Origin: Paraburkholderia sartisoli
Lineage (GTDB): Bacteria > Pseudomonadota > Gammaproteobacteria > Burkholderiales > Burkholderiaceae
Direction: 5' to 3'
DNA: 64,000 bases
Assembly: GCF_900107685.1 (NCBI RefSeq)
Contig: NZ_FNRQ01000001.1
Coordinates: forward strand, 1,364,001-1,428,000
Below the pieces are notes generated by a model, which ran no database searches, was not told the origin of the DNA, and saw nothing but the letters and a program-made list of their open reading frames with translations. Numbering within the stretch: the first letter of the stretch is position 1; each line of letters opens with the position of its first letter. This document shows, piece after piece, positions 1 through 12,626 of the stretch. Position numbers and translations under genes: made by a program.

Positions 1-920
1 AACGCCTGGTTCCAGCGTGCCCAGTCCTGCTCGACGTACGGCGCGGAGAACGGATCGATTTCCACCAGCGTGTCGCCTTCGCCTTCGGGCGAGGTCGCGG
101 CAAGCGCCGCGTACGACGCTGGCGGTGCCCCGGTTTTCACGCCCGCGGACAGCGCGAGACCACGCGTCGCGGCGGCGTTCGACATGACACGCGTGAACGG
201 GCTCGTCACCGGCTGCGCCACGCCCTGCGCGTGGAACCAGATCGAGTTCACCGTCGGCAGGCCGCGCGCCTCGCGCGCCTCGTTGACCGGATGCTCGAAC
301 CACGCCATCTGCACTTCGTTCTGGAGCTTCATCCACGCCCGCGAACGCTCGCCCGTATGCGCCTCGTGCGGCAGCCAGATTTCGATGTTGCGGCCGCTCG
401 CGCGCAGCGGCGAAGCGCCCGCGAGCGAGCCGAAGCCGTCGCTCGACAGATACCAGCGCGACGGCTTCGGCGCCTCGATGCGCACGCCCAGTTCCTCGAT
501 CAGCGGCCGCGCGACGGCGAGCAGCGTGGCGGCCTCGTCGTCCTGGAGGTCGAGCGCATGGGGATCGATCAGCACGAGGTGGTCGTGCGCGATCCGCACG
601 TGGACGGGCTGGACGCAGGCCCACGTCGCCTCGCCGGGCTCGCCGCCGTCGGCGCGCAGCATGTAAGGCGCGAGCGGCGCCTCTTCGGCGGCCGGCTGCG
701 TGGGCGACACGGCGCCGAACTGCCGCGCGACCCAGCGTTCGTGCGGCAGGGTGCGTTGGAAATCCTCGCCGATCACACGCTCGACGAGCGTCGCGCGGGC
801 GACGAGCCTCTCCAGCGCGGGAATGGCCAGGTTGTACAGCGCGGTGGAGGCGTCGGCGGCCGAGGGCAGCGCGAAGGGCAGGAGGAGCTGGAGACGGGTG
901 ACGTGCATGATGCCGGGCAT
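1..920 (-). CDS. RpfE-type regulatory protein, 5-prime part (C-terminus off the left edge)
   Basis: An open frame runs on the minus strand from an ATG at 920 to the window edge (about 306 codons) without a stop. It begins MPGIMHVTRLQLLLPFALP; a second in-frame ATG at 908 is an equally plausible start, and neither has a strong Shine-Dalgarno. The protein is soluble-looking, with no signal peptide or membrane helix. Its N-terminal LLLPFALP stretch, the ERWVARQFG segment and the region around WYLSSDGFG and WMKLQNEVQMAW resemble the conserved proteobacterial family annotated 'regulatory protein, RpfE type', whose biochemical role is not established and which is often found near recJ. The family call is from memory of these motifs, so moderate. 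The upstream side faces the hicAB module, which separates it from lolC. Confidence 0.62.
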   Translation of the reverse strand, partial: MPGIMHVTRLQLLLPFALPSAADASTALYNLAIPALERLVARATLVERVIGEDFQRTLPHERWVARQFGAVSPTQPAAEEAPLAPYMLRADGGEPGEATWACVQPVHVRIAHDHLVLIDPHALDLQDDEAATLLAVARPLIEELGVRIEAPKPSRWYLSSDGFGSLAGASPLRASGRNIEIWLPHEAHTGERSRAWMKLQNEVQMAWFEHPVNEAREARGLPTVNSIWFHAQGVAQPVTSPFTRVMSNAAATRGLALSAGVKTGAPPASYAALAATSPEGEGDTLVEIDPFSAPYVEQDWARWNQA

Positions 921-1005
921 TGTATGGCGAAAATCCCATGCTCTGTAGCGGGGGCTGTGCAAACATACAGTAGCGTGCAGAAATACACACAAATACACAA
1001 ATTTA

Positions 1006-1034
1006 TTGATGTATTCTGATATGGTGTGTATATT
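1006..1034 (+). promoter_or_regulatory. Predicted sigma-70 promoter of hicAB
   Basis: TTGATG (1006-1011) is followed after exactly 17 bases by TATATT (1029-1034) in a locally AT-rich stretch that contrasts with the GC-rich surroundings. Transcription would start near 1041, leaving a leader of about 18 bases before hicA. The -10 box lies inside the inverted repeat at 1024-1041. Confidence 0.6.
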
Positions 1035-1041
1035 TACACAC
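1024..1041. promoter_or_regulatory. Inverted repeat over the hicAB -10 box, probable HicB operator
   Basis: GTGTGTA (1024-1030), a four-base spacer TATT, then TACACAC (1035-1041) form a perfect 7-bp inverted repeat that contains the -10 hexamer. HicB antitoxins with a C-terminal ribbon-helix-helix domain are known to repress their own promoters by binding such sites, so this is the best operator candidate. Binding itself is inferred. Confidence 0.55.
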
Positions 1042-1058
1042 AGGCATGCGGGGGCCGG

Positions 1059-1223
1059 ATGAATTCATCGAAGCTGATCCGGATGCTCGAAAAAGATGGA
1101 TGGTATGAAGTACGCGTCACGGGTAGCCATCATCACTTTAAACATGCCGAAAAGAAGGGCCTTGTGACGGTCCCGCACCCGAAGAAGGATCTTCCCCGGC
1201 TGGCACCGCGAAGAGCATCCTGA
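1059..1223 (+). CDS. hicA: HicA-family mRNA interferase toxin, C-terminal end apparently frameshifted
   Basis: The 54-residue product starts MNSSKLIRMLEKDGWYEVR and continues with the GSHHHFKH segment, which holds the family's catalytic histidine, and the PHPKKDLP motif. HicA is a small double-stranded-RNA-binding-fold toxin that cleaves mRNA. After DLP this frame ends in RLAPRRAS. If the frame is shifted at about 1197-1202, the following bases encode GTAKSILKAAGL and then stop at 1240, which is the usual HicA C-terminus. The simplest reading is a 2-base insertion or 1-base deletion, giving a toxin with its last helix scrambled and probably inactive, or else a sequencing error. The ATG at 1059 lies 18 bases from the predicted transcription start. 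hicB follows 72 bases downstream. Confidence 0.8.
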   Translation: MNSSKLIRMLEKDGWYEVRVTGSHHHFKHAEKKGLVTVPHPKKDLPRLAPRRAS

Positions 1224-1295
1224 AGGCCGCCGGTCTGTGATGACCCGCGATTTGTCACCGGCCTGGATGCATTTGCAATTTGTGGAGGATCAGAA

Positions 1296-1697
1296 ATGGA
1301 TTTTCCCATCGCTGTCCATAAGGATGATGGGAGCGTCTACGGCGTGACCATTCCGGATATTCCGGGCGTCCACTCCTGGGGCGATACCATCGATGACGCA
1401 ATCAGAAACGCGAAAGAGGCGATCGTCGGCCATGTTTCGACCCTGGTTGAACTAGGTGAGGATGTCGGTTTCACGTGTTCTACCGTGGAATATCTGGCTG
1501 GAAAGCCTGAGTATGCTGGCGCAATCTGGGCGCTGGTCGATGTTGACCTGTCCCGGCTTGATTCAAAGCCCGAACGAATCAACGTTAGTCTTCCGCGCTT
1601 TGTTTTGCACAAGATCGATGCTTACGTCGAGGCGCGGCACGAAACCCGGAGTGGTTTTCTGGCGCGTGCTGCCCTGGAGATGCTGGCACATGGCTGA
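1296..1697 (+). CDS. hicB: HicB-family antitoxin with ribbon-helix-helix C-terminus
   Basis: This 133-residue protein neutralises HicA by direct binding. Residues 1-70 form the HicB partial RNase-H-like domain: MDFPIAVHKDDGSVYGVT, IPDIPGVHSWGDT, then the AIRNAKEAIVGHV helix. The C-terminal INVSLPRFVLHKIDAYV and TRSGFLARAALEML segments match an Arc/MetJ-type ribbon-helix-helix DNA-binding domain, so it should also repress the hicAB promoter. A clear GGAGGA Shine-Dalgarno precedes the ATG. The frame is intact, unlike hicA, and a strong terminator follows at 1733, so the pair forms a self-contained transcription unit inserted between the RpfE-type gene and lolC. Confidence 0.9.
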   Translation: MDFPIAVHKDDGSVYGVTIPDIPGVHSWGDTIDDAIRNAKEAIVGHVSTLVELGEDVGFTCSTVEYLAGKPEYAGAIWALVDVDLSRLDSKPERINVSLPRFVLHKIDAYVEARHETRSGFLARAALEMLAHG

Positions 1698-1732
1698 TCG
1701 GCCCTGAGGGAACTGCAATATCTGGAAATATC

Positions 1733-1766
1733 GAAGGCCTGCCTGTCCGGCAGGCCTTCTTTTATT
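1733..1766 (+). terminator. Rho-independent terminator of hicAB
   Basis: GAAGGCCTGCC (1733-1743), loop TGTCC, then GGCAGGCCTTC (1749-1759) form a perfect 11-bp stem followed by TTTTATT. Confidence 0.85.
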
Positions 1767-2047
1767 GTGGATGTTCAGTGACGTTACAAACTTCTTTCTC
1801 CCGGTCCGTTCGGGACTCGCCCTCGCGGAGTTGCTGCGGAATGTATGGCAAACTTCGCGGTTAACTGGTCGATGACTGACCGGGCCGGCCGGCACGGCAA
1901 AAAGCAGCCGGCGGACCCCCTGGCGGAACCAAACGGCGGTGGCCGGGACCCAACGTTCACGGCATCGGGCCGCACCGAAGTGACTGAAGCGTCTGCATTG
2001 CCAGCACACGCTGAAAAGAAGTCGAAGCAACACAGAAAAGGATTCGC
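1767..2047. other. Intergenic region between hicAB and lolC
   Basis: No convincing gene is seen. A 68-codon frame at 1845-2051 has no family resemblance, a charged low-complexity composition and overlaps the lolC start, so I treat it as noncoding. The region should hold the lolCD promoter, but I see no near-consensus hexamer pair. The last bases (AAAAGGA near 2036) give the lolC ribosome-binding site. Confidence 0.5.
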
Positions 2048-3301
2048 TTGAAATTTCCCTACGAGTGGCAGATTGGCTGGCGCTACACGCGCGCCGGCAA
2101 ACGCACGACCGGCAACGGCTTCATCTCGTTCATCGCGCTCGTATCGATGTCGGGCATCGCGCTTGGCGTCGCGGCGCTGATCGTCGTGCTGTCGGTGATG
2201 AACGGCTTCCAGAAGGAAGTGCGCGACCGCATGCTGTCGGTGCTCGCGCACGTCGAAATCTTTTCGCCGACCGGCTCGATGCCCGACTGGCAGCTGACCG
2301 CCAAGGAAGCGCGGCGCAACAAGGAAGTAATCGGCGCCGCGCCCTACGTCGAGGCGCAGGCGCTGCTGACGCGCCAGGACGCCGTGAGCGGCGTCGCGCT
2401 GCGCGGCGTGGAGCCGACGCTCGAACCGGAAGTGTCGGACATCGGCAAGGACATGCGCTCCGGCAAGCTGACGGATCTGGTGCCGGGCGACTTCGGCATC
2501 GTGCTGGGCGCTGATCTCGCGACCAACCTCGGCGTGCGGACCGGTGACAAGATCACGCTCGTCGCGCCCGAGGGCACCATCACGCCGGCCGGCATGCTGC
2601 CGCGGCTGAAGCAGTTCACGGTGGTCGGCGTGTTCGAGTCGGGGCACTACGAATACGACAGCACGCTCGCGCTCATCAACATCCGCGATGCGCAGGTGCT
2701 GTTCCGGCTGCCCGCGCCGACGGGCGTGCGCCTGCGTCTGAAAGACATGCAGCGCGCGCCGCAGGTGGCGCATGAACTCGCGCGCACGCTCTCCGGCGAC
2801 CTGTATATCCGCGACTGGACGCAGCAGAACAAGACCTGGTTCTCCGCCGTGCAGATCGAAAAACGCATGATGTTCATCATCCTCACGTTGATCATCGCGG
2901 TGGCGGCGTTCAATCTGGTGTCGTCGCTCGTGATGACGGTGACCAACAAGCAGGCCGACATCGCGATCCTGCGCACGCTCGGCGCGCAGCCCGGCTCGAT
3001 CATGAAGATCTTCGTCGTGCAGGGCGTGACGATCGGCTTCATCGGCACGGCGACGGGCGTCGCGCTCGGCTGCCTGATCGCGTGGAGCATTCCGTGGCTC
3101 GTGCCGATGATCGAGCATGCGTTCGGCGTGCAGTTCCTGCCGCCGTCGGTGTATTTCATCAGCGAACTGCCGTCCGAACTGGTGCCAGGCGACGTGGTCC
3201 GCATCGGCCTGATCGCGTTCGGGCTGTCGGCGCTGGCGACGCTCTATCCGAGCTGGCGCGGCGCGAAGGTCCGTCCGGCGGAGGCGCTGCGTTATGAATG
3301 A
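2048..3301 (+). CDS. lolC: LolC/LolE-family lipoprotein-releasing ABC transporter permease
   Basis: This inner-membrane subunit of the Lol complex uses ATP hydrolysis by LolD to release outer-membrane lipoproteins to the chaperone LolA. The 417-residue product has the family layout: a TM helix near residues 22-50 ([16 protein letters not shown]), a large periplasmic domain to about residue 265, and three C-terminal helices with the FtsX-type segment [20 protein letters not shown]. It starts at TTG (2048), giving [15 protein letters not shown] with an AAAAGGA ribosome-binding site; no better in-frame ATG lies at the family's usual position. It overlaps lolD by 8 bases, indicating translational coupling. 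Only one permease gene is present, as in species with a single LolC/E-type subunit. Confidence 0.93.
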   Translation: MKFPYEWQIGWRYTRAGKRTTGNGFISFIALVSMSGIALGVAALIVVLSVMNGFQKEVRDRMLSVLAHVEIFSPTGSMPDWQLTAKEARRNKEVIGAAPYVEAQALLTRQDAVSGVALRGVEPTLEPEVSDIGKDMRSGKLTDLVPGDFGIVLGADLATNLGVRTGDKITLVAPEGTITPAGMLPRLKQFTVVGVFESGHYEYDSTLALINIRDAQVLFRLPAPTGVRLRLKDMQRAPQVAHELARTLSGDLYIRDWTQQNKTWFSAVQIEKRMMFIILTLIIAVAAFNLVSSLVMTVTNKQADIAILRTLGAQPGSIMKIFVVQGVTIGFIGTATGVALGCLIAWSIPWLVPMIEHAFGVQFLPPSVYFISELPSELVPGDVVRIGLIAFGLSALATLYPSWRGAKVRPAEALRYE

Positions 3302-4043
3302 TCGTCCCGTCTCCCAGGTGATGTCCGATATGTCCGGCGAAAGCGCGCCGTATCCCTACGTGCTGGAAGCGTCCGGCATCTCGAAGGCCTTCGTGCAGGG
3401 TGGCCTCAACGTTCAGGTGCTGAACAACACGCAGCTTTCGGTGCGTCGCGGCGAGAAGCTCGCGATCGTCGGCGCGTCCGGTTCAGGCAAGAGCACGCTG
3501 CTGCACGTGCTCGGCGGCCTCGACGATCCGACGGCCGGTCAAGTTTCCGTGATGGGCAAGCCGTTCACGAAGCTCTCCGAGCGCGAACGCAACGACGTGC
3601 GCAATCGCGCGCTCGGTTTCGTCTATCAGTTTCACCATCTGCTGCCGGAGTTTTCCGCGCTCGATAACGTCGCGATGCCGCTGCGCATCCGTCGCATGAC
3701 GACCGAAGCCGCGCGGCACGAGGCGCTTGCCGTGCTGGAGCGCGTCGGCATGGCGCATCGGGCGAAGCATCGTCCGGGCGAGCTGTCGGGTGGCGAGCGT
3801 CAGCGCGTCGCGATCGCGCGCGCGCTTGTCACGAAACCGGCGTGCGTGCTCGCCGACGAGCCCACCGGCAACCTCGACGGCGGCACCGCGGACACCGTGT
3901 TCAACCTGATGCTCGAACTCTCGCAGACAATGGAAACGAGCTTCGTGATCGTCACGCACGATCCCGATCTCGCGGCCCGCTGCGACCGGACGATGCGTCT
4001 GCGCGACGGCGTGCTGTACGAGGAGCCGTCGGTTCCCGTCTGA
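3294..4043 (+). CDS. lolD: LolD, ATPase of the lipoprotein-releasing system
   Basis: LolD is the cytoplasmic ATPase that powers LolC/E lipoprotein extraction. The 249-residue sequence shows Walker [10 protein letters not shown] (residues 60-68), the ABC signature LSGGERQRV beginning at residue 164, Walker B ending VLADEPTG (D188-E189) and a switch histidine in VTHDPDLA. The [18 protein letters not shown] segment is characteristic of the LolD/MacB subgroup. The ATG lies inside the end of lolC (8-base overlap), so the two are cotranscribed and probably coupled in translation. tatD follows 74 bases later on the same strand. Confidence 0.95.
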   Translation: MNDRPVSQVMSDMSGESAPYPYVLEASGISKAFVQGGLNVQVLNNTQLSVRRGEKLAIVGASGSGKSTLLHVLGGLDDPTAGQVSVMGKPFTKLSERERNDVRNRALGFVYQFHHLLPEFSALDNVAMPLRIRRMTTEAARHEALAVLERVGMAHRAKHRPGELSGGERQRVAIARALVTKPACVLADEPTGNLDGGTADTVFNLMLELSQTMETSFVIVTHDPDLAARCDRTMRLRDGVLYEEPSVPV

Positions 4044-4117
4044 CGCCACAGCACCGCGGCAATTTCCGCTGAAACACTGAACCGCTGGATCACTGAGCCA
4101 CACACCGGGGCACGCGC

Positions 4118-4906
4118 ATGTGGATCGACACGCACTGCCATCTCGACGCGTCGGAATTCGACGCGGACCGCGACGCGGTCGCTTCGGCGGCGCGTCGGGC
4201 GGGCGTGTCGCGCATCGTGATTCCGGGCGTCGCGCGCGAGAATTTCGCAAGGGTGCGTGAACTCGCACATCGTGTCGAAGGCGGCGCCTATGCGCTCGGC
4301 ATTCATCCGCTCTTCACGCCGGGCGCGCGGGAATCCGATCTCGACGTGCTGCGGATGGAAATCGAAGCAAGTCTCGACGATCCGCTGTTCGTTGGCCTCG
4401 GTGAAATCGGTCTCGACTTTTTCGTGCCGGGCCTCGACGAGGAACGCCAGCAGTTCTTCTACACCGGTCAGCTAAAGCTCGCGCATGAATTCGATCTGCC
4501 GGTGATCTGCCATGTGCGCAAGTCGCAGGACCAGGTGCTGAAGGGTCTGCGGCGGCATGCGGTGCATCGCGGCATCGCGCACGCGTTCAATGGCAGCTTC
4601 CAGCAGGCGCAGGCATTCATCGATCACGGCATGCATCTTGGTTTTGGCGGCAACGTGACGTTCGAGCGCGCGTTGCAGATCCGTCGGCTCGCGCAGCAAT
4701 TGCCGCTCGATGCGATCGTCGTCGAGACCGATGCGCCCGATATTTCTCCCTCCTGGCTGTACAAGGAACGCAACACGCCGGACCAGATTCCGCGCATCGG
4801 ACGAAGCCTCGCCGAACAGCGCGGCATCAGCGAAACCGAGCTTGCCCTTGGCACAACGGCTAACGCTCATGTCGCGCTGCCGCGGCTCGCGCTTTCCTCT
4901 GCATAA
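4118..4906 (+). CDS. tatD: TatD-family metal-dependent deoxyribonuclease
   Basis: TatD enzymes are cytoplasmic TIM-barrel hydrolases with 3-prime exonuclease activity on DNA. The 262-residue protein has the metal-binding signatures in order: DTHCHLD at residues 4-10, GEIGLDFF with the bridging glutamate, CHVRKSQDQ, HAFNGSFQQA and ETDAPDI. Length is normal for the family. It lies 74 bases after lolD and ends just before comEC, on the same strand; a tatD-comEC pairing places two DNA-metabolism genes side by side. Which TatD/YcfH/YjjV paralogue this corresponds to cannot be decided from the sequence alone. Confidence 0.88.
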   Translation: MWIDTHCHLDASEFDADRDAVASAARRAGVSRIVIPGVARENFARVRELAHRVEGGAYALGIHPLFTPGARESDLDVLRMEIEASLDDPLFVGLGEIGLDFFVPGLDEERQQFFYTGQLKLAHEFDLPVICHVRKSQDQVLKGLRRHAVHRGIAHAFNGSFQQAQAFIDHGMHLGFGGNVTFERALQIRRLAQQLPLDAIVVETDAPDISPSWLYKERNTPDQIPRIGRSLAEQRGISETELALGTTANAHVALPRLALSSA

Positions 4907-4921
4907 TTAACCCCGATGGTT

Positions 4922-4950
4922 CCCGCCGGGCGGATCATGCGCCCGGCGGG
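4922..4950. repeat. GC-rich hairpin between tatD and comEC
   Basis: CCCGCCGGGCG (4922-4932) and CGCCCGGCGGG (4940-4950) form a perfect 11-bp inverted repeat with a 7-base loop. There is no T-run, so it is not a classical terminator. It may attenuate readthrough or shield a translation start, as two possible upstream comEC starts (4916 and 4937) fall in or next to it. Confidence 0.6.
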
Positions 4951-4993
4951 AGTGCGTCTGCCGCATGCGTCCGGCGTCAGTCGGGGAGGGCGC

Positions 4994-7519
4994 ATGCGGG
5001 CAGTGTGGTGTGGATTCGCGTCAGGCGTGGTGTGGCTGCAGCAACAGGCCGTGTTGCCGGACTGGCGCGCGTGGTTGCTGCTTCTGCTGCTGGCGGGCAG
5101 TGCGGCTACGTGTATCGCCGGCATGCGTTTGCGTGGCGGGACGCTCCGTTTTCGACCGGCGATTGTGTGGTGCGCGGTATGGCTGCTGGCTGCGTGCGCC
5201 GGGTTCGGCTATGCAGCGTGGCGTGCCGAGATGCGGCTTGCCCGTTCGCTTCCCGTCGAGTGGGAAGGCCGCAATATCGTCGTGCAGGGCTACATCAAGG
5301 GGCTGCCCGTCGCGGATGCGCATGGCGCACGCTTTCTCCTCGCCGTCGAATCGAACGACGCGAATATCACGCGCTTCCCACGCACGATAGAACTGTCATG
5401 GATCGCGGAAGGCACACAGCCGCCCGCGCTCGAAGCAGGCGCGCGCTGGCGGCTGACGGTGCGTCTGAAGCGCGCGCACGGCAACGCGAACTTCGGCGTT
5501 CGGGATGCCGAGGCATCGCGGCTGGCGCGGGACATCCGCGCGACGGGTTATGTCACCGCATCAATGACCGCTGGGCGACTGACCGGTTCGGCCGGCGGCG
5601 TAGGCGTGGCGATCGACCGCTGGCGCGCCGCGGTGCGCGCGCGGATCGACGCGGCGCTGGCGGACGCGCCACACCGTGGCATTGTTATCGCGCTCGCGAT
5701 TGGTGCGCAGGACGCCGTCAGTGCCGCCGACTGGCTTCTGATGCGCAACACCGGCACGAGCCACCTGGTGGCGATATCGGGATTGCATATCGGCTTCGTT
5801 GCAGGGCTGGCGGCATGGTTCGCGGGAGGCTTGTGGCGGCGCTCGTGCTTCATCGGACGCGACTGGCCGTTGTGGATACCGGCGCAGAAAATCTCGCTTG
5901 TCGCGGGCGCGCTGTTCGCGGCGGGTCACGCGGCGCTGGCGGGATTCAACGTGCCGGCGCAACGTGCGCTCTGGATGCTGGCCGTGGTTGCGCTGGCAAC
6001 GATCAGCGGGCGCAGCCTCGCGCCTTCGCTCGTGCTGGCCTGGGCGCTTGGACTCGTGCTGCTACTCGATCCGTGGGCGATTGTGTCCGCTGGTTTCTGG
6101 CTCTCGTTCTGCGCGGTCGCGGCGATCCTGTTCGCGATGTCCGGACGGCTTCGCATGCACGACCACGAACGGCGCGATCCCGAACCGGATGCGACGCGTT
6201 TCGTGCGGTTGCGTAACGCCTGTCTGCGACGGTTGTCGAACCTGAAGGAGCGACTTGTCGGCAGCGCTCATGTGCAGTTCGCCGTCACGATCGCGCTCGC
6301 GCCGCTCACGGTTTACTGGTTCGCGCAGATTCCGCTGGTTGGGCCCGTGGCCAATGCATTCGCCATTCCATGGGTCAGCGTGTTCGTGACGCCGGCCGTG
6401 CTCGCGGGCGTCGCGTTGCCCGGGCCGCTCGATGTGTGGGCGTTTCGCGGCGCGCATGCGTTGCTCGATGTGCTCATCGGTGGAATGCAGACGATGGCCG
6501 GTTTGCCGTGGGCGCTCCTGAGGCTCCCGCAGCCGGGCGCGTGGCCGCTGGCCGCGGCGGCTGTCGGCGTCGCATGGTGTCTCGCGCCACGCGGCTGGCC
6601 GTTGCGCTGGGCCGCGCCGTTGACGTGGCTTCCGTTGCTGTTGCCGCCGCCATCGGGTCCGCCGTCCGGCGCGTTCCGGCTCACCGCGCTCGATATCGGG
6701 CAGGGTTCGTCGATCCTGATCGAAACCGCGCATCACACGTTGCTCTTCGACGCCGGACCCGGGCCGGAATCGACGCACGCAGGCGAGCGGGTGGTCGTGC
6801 CATATCTGTATGCGAACGGTGTGAACGCGCTCGATACGCTGATGATCAGTCACGCGGATTCGGACCACTCGGGCGGAGCGCCTGCGGTGCTGGCCGGCAT
6901 CGAGGTGCGTCAGCTGCTGGCCGCGCTGGCGCCGTCCAATCCGCTCTGGGCCGCCGCCCGCGAGGTCCGCGCCGACGCCGTGCCCTGCGCGGCGGGCCAG
7001 CACTGGCGCTGGGACGGCGTCGACTTCGCCGTCCTCTGGCCGGATGCGGGCCCGTTGCAGGGCAAGCCGAACGCGCATTGCTGCGTGCTGCGCGTGAGCG
7101 CGACGGGCGCTGGCGCGGATTCCGGAGAGACCGGTTTCTCGGGACAGGCGCGTGAGCCGCATCCGTCGTTTACTGCGTTGCTGGCTGCCGATATCGAGGC
7201 GTCCGTCGAGCGCGTGCTGCTTCAACGCGATCCCGAAGCGCTACGCGCCGAGGTACTGGTCGTGCCGCATCATGGCAGCAAGACATCGTCGACCGAGCCG
7301 TTCCTCGACTCGGTCGATCCGCTTGTGGCGGTATTTCAGGTAGGCTATCGCAACCGTTTTCACCATCCGCATCCGGGCGTCTTTTCGCGGTATCTGGCGC
7401 GCCACATCGAACTGACGCGCAGCGATACCGACGGCGCGGTGCGTATCGCAACCACGGGGCCGGCGCTGTCGCTCGAACGGTATCGCGAGACGCACCGGCG
7501 CTACTGGATGGATCGATGA
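4994..7519 (+). CDS. comEC: ComEC/Rec2 competence DNA-transport channel
   Basis: ComEC forms the inner-membrane channel that takes up single-stranded DNA during natural transformation. From this start it is 841 residues: N-terminal membrane helices, a DUF4131-like OB-fold segment, the polytopic Competence domain (with NTGTSHLVAISGLHIG about one third in), and a C-terminal metallo-beta-lactamase domain with ISHADSDHSGG and VVPHHGSKTSSTEP, proposed to degrade the non-transported strand. I chose ATG 4994 because GGGGAGGG lies just upstream; the same frame stays open back to 4916, but those starts overlap the hairpin at 4922-4950. The gene is full-length and intact, but competence would also need pilus and ComEA genes that are not in this window. 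Confidence 0.92.
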   Translation: MRAVWCGFASGVVWLQQQAVLPDWRAWLLLLLLAGSAATCIAGMRLRGGTLRFRPAIVWCAVWLLAACAGFGYAAWRAEMRLARSLPVEWEGRNIVVQGYIKGLPVADAHGARFLLAVESNDANITRFPRTIELSWIAEGTQPPALEAGARWRLTVRLKRAHGNANFGVRDAEASRLARDIRATGYVTASMTAGRLTGSAGGVGVAIDRWRAAVRARIDAALADAPHRGIVIALAIGAQDAVSAADWLLMRNTGTSHLVAISGLHIGFVAGLAAWFAGGLWRRSCFIGRDWPLWIPAQKISLVAGALFAAGHAALAGFNVPAQRALWMLAVVALATISGRSLAPSLVLAWALGLVLLLDPWAIVSAGFWLSFCAVAAILFAMSGRLRMHDHERRDPEPDATRFVRLRNACLRRLSNLKERLVGSAHVQFAVTIALAPLTVYWFAQIPLVGPVANAFAIPWVSVFVTPAVLAGVALPGPLDVWAFRGAHALLDVLIGGMQTMAGLPWALLRLPQPGAWPLAAAAVGVAWCLAPRGWPLRWAAPLTWLPLLLPPPSGPPSGAFRLTALDIGQGSSILIETAHHTLLFDAGPGPESTHAGERVVVPYLYANGVNALDTLMISHADSDHSGGAPAVLAGIEVRQLLAALAPSNPLWAAAREVRADAVPCAAGQHWRWDGVDFAVLWPDAGPLQGKPNAHCCVLRVSATGAGADSGETGFSGQAREPHPSFTALLAADIEASVERVLLQRDPEALRAEVLVVPHHGSKTSSTEPFLDSVDPLVAVFQVGYRNRFHHPHPGVFSRYLARHIELTRSDTDGAVRIATTGPALSLERYRETHRRYWMDR

Positions 7520-7640
7520 CCGGCGGCTCTTTCCCCGGAACGTCGCAAACGCGTCGCACGGGCAGCACAATCAACACGGACAGTGGCCGCGGCAAACCGC
7601 GGCGCTTCCCGGCAAAAGCAAAAACAGGAGATGACGCCGC

Positions 7641-8444
7641 TTGAAAGACATCATCCACTTCTCGCACGCAAACGGGTTTCCGGCATCGACGTACCGCACG
7701 ATCTTCGCCGAACTCGCGGACGACTACGAACTGCGCTTTATCGAGCGCATCGGCCACGACGCGCGCTTTCCGGTGACGCAGGACTGGCCGCATCTCGTCG
7801 AGGAACTGCTCGCCGATATCGGCCGGCGCGATGAGCGGCCGGTGTGGCTCGTCGGCCATTCGCTCGGCGGCTATCTGTCGATGATGGCCGCGCTGAAAAA
7901 GCCGCAATGGGTGAAGGGCGTCGTGATGCTCGATTCGCCGGTGATCGCCGGGTGGCGCAGCAGCATGCTACGCGTGTCGCAATGGACGGGGCTCGACGAG
8001 AAACTCTCCCCCGCCGCCGCGACGCGCGCGCGCCGCACGCACTGGGCAAGCCGCGACGAGGCGTGGCGGCACTTTCATTCGAAGCCCGCGTTCGCGCGCT
8101 GGGACGAGCGCATGCTCTCCGATTACGTCGACTTCGGCATTCCGCAAACCGCCGTCGATGGCGGCCGCACGCTCGCGTTCGATCGTCGCACCGAATATCT
8201 GATCTACCGGACCCTGCCGCATACGCTCGGCGCGCGGCTCGCGCACGGCGCGCCGGTGCCGGCCGGTTTCATCGCGGGTACGCATTCGCGGGAGATTCGC
8301 CAGGTCGGTCTCGATGCAACCCGCCGGGCGACTGGCGAGCATCTCGAATGGATCGAGGGCAGCCATCTCTACCCGATGGAAAGGCCGCTCGAAACCGCCC
8401 GCGCGCTGCAGCGGATGCTGCACGAACTGGCGCGCGGCGCATGA
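7641..8444 (+). CDS. Alpha/beta-fold hydrolase
   Basis: A 267-residue cytoplasmic hydrolase without signal peptide. The nucleophile elbow GHSLGG places Ser at residue 74, and the C-terminal EGSHLYPMERP contains the likely catalytic His at about residue 242. HFSHANGFPASTY near the N-terminus would provide the oxyanion-hole loop. The substrate cannot be inferred. It starts at TTG (7641) with AGGAG ten bases upstream; the nearby ATG at 7631 is out of frame. It lies between comEC (121-base gap) and pyrG (177-base gap) with no clear functional link to either. Confidence 0.82.
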   Translation: MKDIIHFSHANGFPASTYRTIFAELADDYELRFIERIGHDARFPVTQDWPHLVEELLADIGRRDERPVWLVGHSLGGYLSMMAALKKPQWVKGVVMLDSPVIAGWRSSMLRVSQWTGLDEKLSPAAATRARRTHWASRDEAWRHFHSKPAFARWDERMLSDYVDFGIPQTAVDGGRTLAFDRRTEYLIYRTLPHTLGARLAHGAPVPAGFIAGTHSREIRQVGLDATRRATGEHLEWIEGSHLYPMERPLETARALQRMLHELARGA

Positions 8445-8546
8445 GCGTCGCATCACGCTGACGGCAACGTTCGGGCGCCCCGTATCCCAACCTGTGCGAG
8501 CGGGGTGGGCGGCGACGGGGCGCAACGGAAAACGATGCGGGATTGA

Positions 8547-12556
<4,010 letters not shown>

Positions 12557-12626
12557 CCGCGCGCCGATTGTGTACTGAGCGCGAATTCGACCTTTGAACT
12601 GGTCATACTTCGTTTCTGGATCGACC

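Noticed and set aside
1845..2051. Possible 68-residue protein upstream of lolC
   Set aside because: Low-complexity charged product, no ribosome-binding site, no family, and overlap with the lolC start.
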